Source: Proteobacteria bacterium UBA2133
GTDB lineage: Bacteria > Pseudomonadota > Gammaproteobacteria > Arenicellales > UBA868
Direction: 5' to 3'
Assembly (NCBI GenBank): GCA_002327725.1
Contig: DCXP01000032.1
Coordinates: forward strand, 1-9,242
DNA length: 9,242 nucleotides
Shown here: positions 7,578-9,242 of the stretch, piece by piece
Position numbering within the stretch: position 1 is the stretch's first letter
Layout of the letters: each line of letters starts with the position of its first letter
The notes under the pieces: model-generated
Databases searched by the model: none
Told to the model about the DNA's origin: nothing
Seen by the model: only the letters and a program-made list of their open reading frames with translations
Program-made: the position numbers and the translations under genes

Positions 7578-7864
7578 TGCCAGTAGAGGACGAAGGCGCA
7601 ACAATTTCTGAAGAACTGCTGAATTTTCCCTGCGAATTTCAGATCAAGGCGATGGGAAAACAGGTGCTTGGCTTCGACCAGCGTGTCCGGGCCATTGTCT
7701 CGCGCCATCTGGCAGGCGCAAGGATCCTCGATCTCAGTACCCGGGAGAGCGGCTCCTCCAAGTATGTCTCGGTCAGCTGCACGATCGAGGCAACCAGCCG
7801 TGAACAGCTGGATGCCATCTACATGGATCTCAATAGCGAGAGTGACATTCTGCTTACGCTGTAG
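7577..7864 (+). CDS. ybeD: YbeD / DUF493 family small protein
   Basis: Small cytoplasmic protein of 95 residues (E. coli YbeD is 87) with an ACT-like fold in the family's known structure. Its function is unproven; a role in regulating lipoate metabolism has been suggested from the constant linkage to lipB. Diagnostic features are the LLNFPCEFQIKAMG start motif, a central helix (VRAIVSRHLAG) and SSKYVSVSCTIEATSREQLD followed by an IYMDL helix. These match E. coli YbeD segments LLEFPTPFTYKVMG and [20 protein letters not shown]. The ATG at 7577 shares its A with the dacA TGA, so translation probably relies on termination-reinitiation, as no clear SD is visible. The frame is open further upstream, but that part lies within dacA and is not family-like. 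Confidence 0.93.
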   Translation: MPVEDEGATISEELLNFPCEFQIKAMGKQVLGFDQRVRAIVSRHLAGARILDLSTRESGSSKYVSVSCTIEATSREQLDAIYMDLNSESDILLTL

Positions 7865-7886
7865 GTGCTCTGCAAAGTAACGTACG

Positions 7887-8519
7887 ATGACGCCATCGTT
7901 GGAGTTTCGCCGATTTGGGATTCGCGATTACGCGACAACGCTGGTGCAGATGCGGGATTGGACACACACGCGTCAGCCCGACACGCCTGATGAGATCTGG
8001 TTTCTTGAGCATTCGCCGGTATATACCCAGGGCGTGAGTTGCCGGGAGTCTGTGCGAGATGGGGGCGGCGACATACCCCTGCTGAAGTCTGATCGGGGGG
8101 GGCAGATTACCTATCACGGGCCGGGGCAACTGGTTGCCTACCTGCTGCTCGATCTTCGGCGGCTGGGTTTTGGGGTCCGCCAACTCGTCAGCCTGATCGA
8201 AACATCACTGCTCATGCTGTTGGGCGAATTCGGTCTCGGCGCGGCAACCCGGCCCGGCGCGCCCGGCATTTACATTGATGGAGAGAAAATCGCGGCACTT
8301 GGACTCAGGGTGCGCTCAGGCTGCTGCTACCATGGCCTGAGTCTCAACGTTGATATGGATCTGGATCCGTTCTCCCGCATCAATCCCTGCGGCTTTTCAG
8401 ATCTTCGTGTAACCAGCCTGAAAGCGCAGGGGCTGACGGTAACGGTGGACGAGGCGGCCGACGTGTTACAGGCGATCCTGCTCGCTACGCTTGCTACTGG
8501 TGCAACGGGCAAAGTCTGA
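7887..8519 (+). CDS. lipB: Octanoyl-[ACP]:protein N-octanoyltransferase LipB
   Basis: Transfers octanoate from acyl carrier protein to the lipoyl domains of 2-oxoacid dehydrogenases and the glycine cleavage H protein, the first step of lipoate synthesis in the cytoplasm. The 210 residues match family length. Key elements: LEHSPVYTQG, the DRGGQITYHGPGQLVAYLLL segment with R70 and H77, K134 in DGEKIAALGLRVRSG (catalytic Lys, E. coli K135) and C168 in RINPCGF (acyl-thioester Cys, E. coli C169). The gene lies 22 nt after ybeD with only a weak SD (GCAAAG at 7872-7877). It is the last plus-strand gene. LipA, which would insert the sulfurs, is not next to it as in many relatives. Codons for residues 70-72 form an eight-G run. 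Confidence 0.96.
   Translation: MTPSLEFRRFGIRDYATTLVQMRDWTHTRQPDTPDEIWFLEHSPVYTQGVSCRESVRDGGGDIPLLKSDRGGQITYHGPGQLVAYLLLDLRRLGFGVRQLVSLIETSLLMLLGEFGLGAATRPGAPGIYIDGEKIAALGLRVRSGCCYHGLSLNVDMDLDPFSRINPCGFSDLRVTSLKAQGLTVTVDEAADVLQAILLATLATGATGKV
8095..8102 (+). repeat. Eight-G homopolymer inside lipB
   Basis: GATC is followed by eight G then CAG, encoding Arg-Gly-Gly within the conserved DRGGQ motif of LipB. It is the longest G run I noticed in the window. A gain or loss of one G would shift the frame at residue 71, before the catalytic Lys and Cys. Confidence 0.85.
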
Positions 8520-8551
8520 GGCGCAAGATTCCAAGCTTCAGCTGTTGGCCT

Positions 8552-8590
8552 GGCAGCCTCGTGGATTGCGCGTGCAAATCTAAGGCTGCC
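8552..8590. terminator. Two-part hairpin between convergent lipB and murU, possible terminator
   Basis: An 8-bp perfect outer stem pairs GGCAGCCT (8552-8559) with AGGCTGCC (8583-8590). Inside it, GATTGC (8564-8569) pairs with GCAAATC (8574-8580) with one bulged A, around a GCGT loop. The symmetry would work for transcripts from both sides, which suits a convergent gene junction. No U-tract follows on either strand, so a classical intrinsic terminator is not shown. The 3' arm lies in the last codons of murU. Confidence 0.4.
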
Positions 8591-9242
8591 TGAGCTCGCC
8601 TTCGGCTTGGCGCCGCGCTTGCTCGAGCCGTTGCGGCGTACCGATATCCATCCAGTTGCCGCGATACACTTCGCCGCTCAGTTGACCGGCCTGTGCGGCT
8701 TGGTTCAATAGCGGCGCCAGCGGAAAACGACCACTGCTGCAATCTTTAAACAGGCGCTTTCTATAAAGCCCGATTCCGGAGTAGGTCAGGGTGGTCGTTG
8801 AACCTTGGCCTGTCTGCTGGACCGCCCCATCGTGAAACACAAAATCCCCGTCGGGGTGGTGCTGCGGATTTGGCACCAGCACAAGATGGGCGAGACCTTC
8901 GATGGTATCTGGAAGCGGCGCGAATGAAAAGTCTGTCCAGATATCTGCATTCACCACGATAAAGGGATCACTCTCAATCAAGTCAAGCGCATTGTGAATG
9001 CCGCCCCCTGTTTCAAGGGCGCCTTGCGGTTCATGAGAGAAACCAACCCGGACAGGGTCGGGGCGGACACTCGTGAGATGGGCAACGATCTGTTCGCTTA
9101 GATGGGTGACGTTGACAGTGACCTGGGTGACGCCCGCGTGAGCCAACGCGTGAAGGTGGTGGTCGATCAGTGGTTTCCCTGCAATCTCGAGCAGGGGTTT
9201 TGGCGTCACATCGGTCAGTGGCGCCAGCCGTTCGCCGCGACC
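8580..9242 (-). CDS. murU: N-acetylmuramate alpha-1-phosphate uridylyltransferase MurU (5' end outside window)
   Basis: Nucleotidyltransferase that would convert MurNAc-1-phosphate plus UTP into UDP-MurNAc, the final step of a peptidoglycan recycling route in Pseudomonas that bypasses MurA and gives intrinsic fosfomycin tolerance. The reading frame is open to the window edge, so the start is missing. The first visible residues, GRGERLAPLTDVTPKPLLEI, are the GxGxRxxPLT nucleotide-binding signature, so only about the first ten residues should be lost; the internal GTG at 9209 is not the real start. Other family motifs are GALETGGGIHNAL, VVNADIWTDFSF (metal-binding Asp at codon 8943-8945), GLAHLVLVPNPQHHPDGDF and YRGNWMDIGTPQRL (second Asp at codon 8646-8648). 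It resembles P. putida MurU throughout. Related hexose-1-phosphate nucleotidyltransferases are the main alternative. The usual partner kinase amgK would lie just beyond the window. Confidence 0.85.
   Translation of the reverse strand, partial: GRGERLAPLTDVTPKPLLEIAGKPLIDHHLHALAHAGVTQVTVNVTHLSEQIVAHLTSVRPDPVRVGFSHEPQGALETGGGIHNALDLIESDPFIVVNADIWTDFSFAPLPDTIEGLAHLVLVPNPQHHPDGDFVFHDGAVQQTGQGSTTTLTYSGIGLYRKRLFKDCSSGRFPLAPLLNQAAQAGQLSGEVYRGNWMDIGTPQRLEQARRQAEGELRQP

Noticed and set aside
7865..7886. Possible separate promoter for lipB in the 22-nt gap after ybeD
   Set aside because: The gap is too short to hold a promoter by itself, and no clear hexamer pair extends into the end of ybeD.

Overview
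The window is a compact, GC-rich chromosomal stretch from a proteobacterium, most likely a gammaproteobacterium outside the Enterobacteriaceae. The gene order rodA-mltB-rlpA-dacA-ybeD-lipB is the classic gammaproteobacterial cell-shape cluster, and the convergent MurU-type gene belongs to a recycling pathway known from Pseudomonas and relatives but absent from E. coli. Genus cannot be read from the sequence alone.

Layout. Positions 3-8519 are one tightly packed plus-strand gene series: the 3' end of mreB, then mreC, mreD, mrdA (PBP2), mrdB (RodA), a GH103 lytic transglycosylase (mltB type), rlpA, dacA (PBP5-type D,D-carboxypeptidase), ybeD (DUF493) and lipB. After the 81-nt gap behind mreB, the genes overlap or lie within about 22 nt of each other. 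This suggests one transcript with much translational coupling. From 8580 to the window end, a 5'-truncated nucleotidyltransferase of the MurU type is read on the minus strand, converging on lipB. A two-part hairpin spans the 60-nt junction and the murU 3' end.

How the genes fit together. MreB/C/D form the cytoskeletal and membrane scaffold of the elongasome. RodA polymerises glycan and PBP2 crosslinks it. MltB and RlpA cleave glycan strands, and DacA trims pentapeptides. YbeD and LipB (lipoyl/octanoyl transfer) are the usual non-wall passengers. MurU would return recycled MurNAc-1-phosphate to UDP-MurNAc, so wall synthesis, turnover and recycling are adjacent here.

I see no mobile element, CRISPR array, tRNA or rRNA, and no sign of an undescribed system. 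The points most worth a second look are: direct fusion of the mreBCD and mrdAB-rlpA-dacA-lipB clusters; a complete Cys-Cys-His-Cys set in PBP2 at the positions of the zinc site described for Acinetobacter PBP2; a MltB homologue without a lipobox; a Glu-to-Asp change in the RlpA active-site region; and an eight-G run inside lipB.
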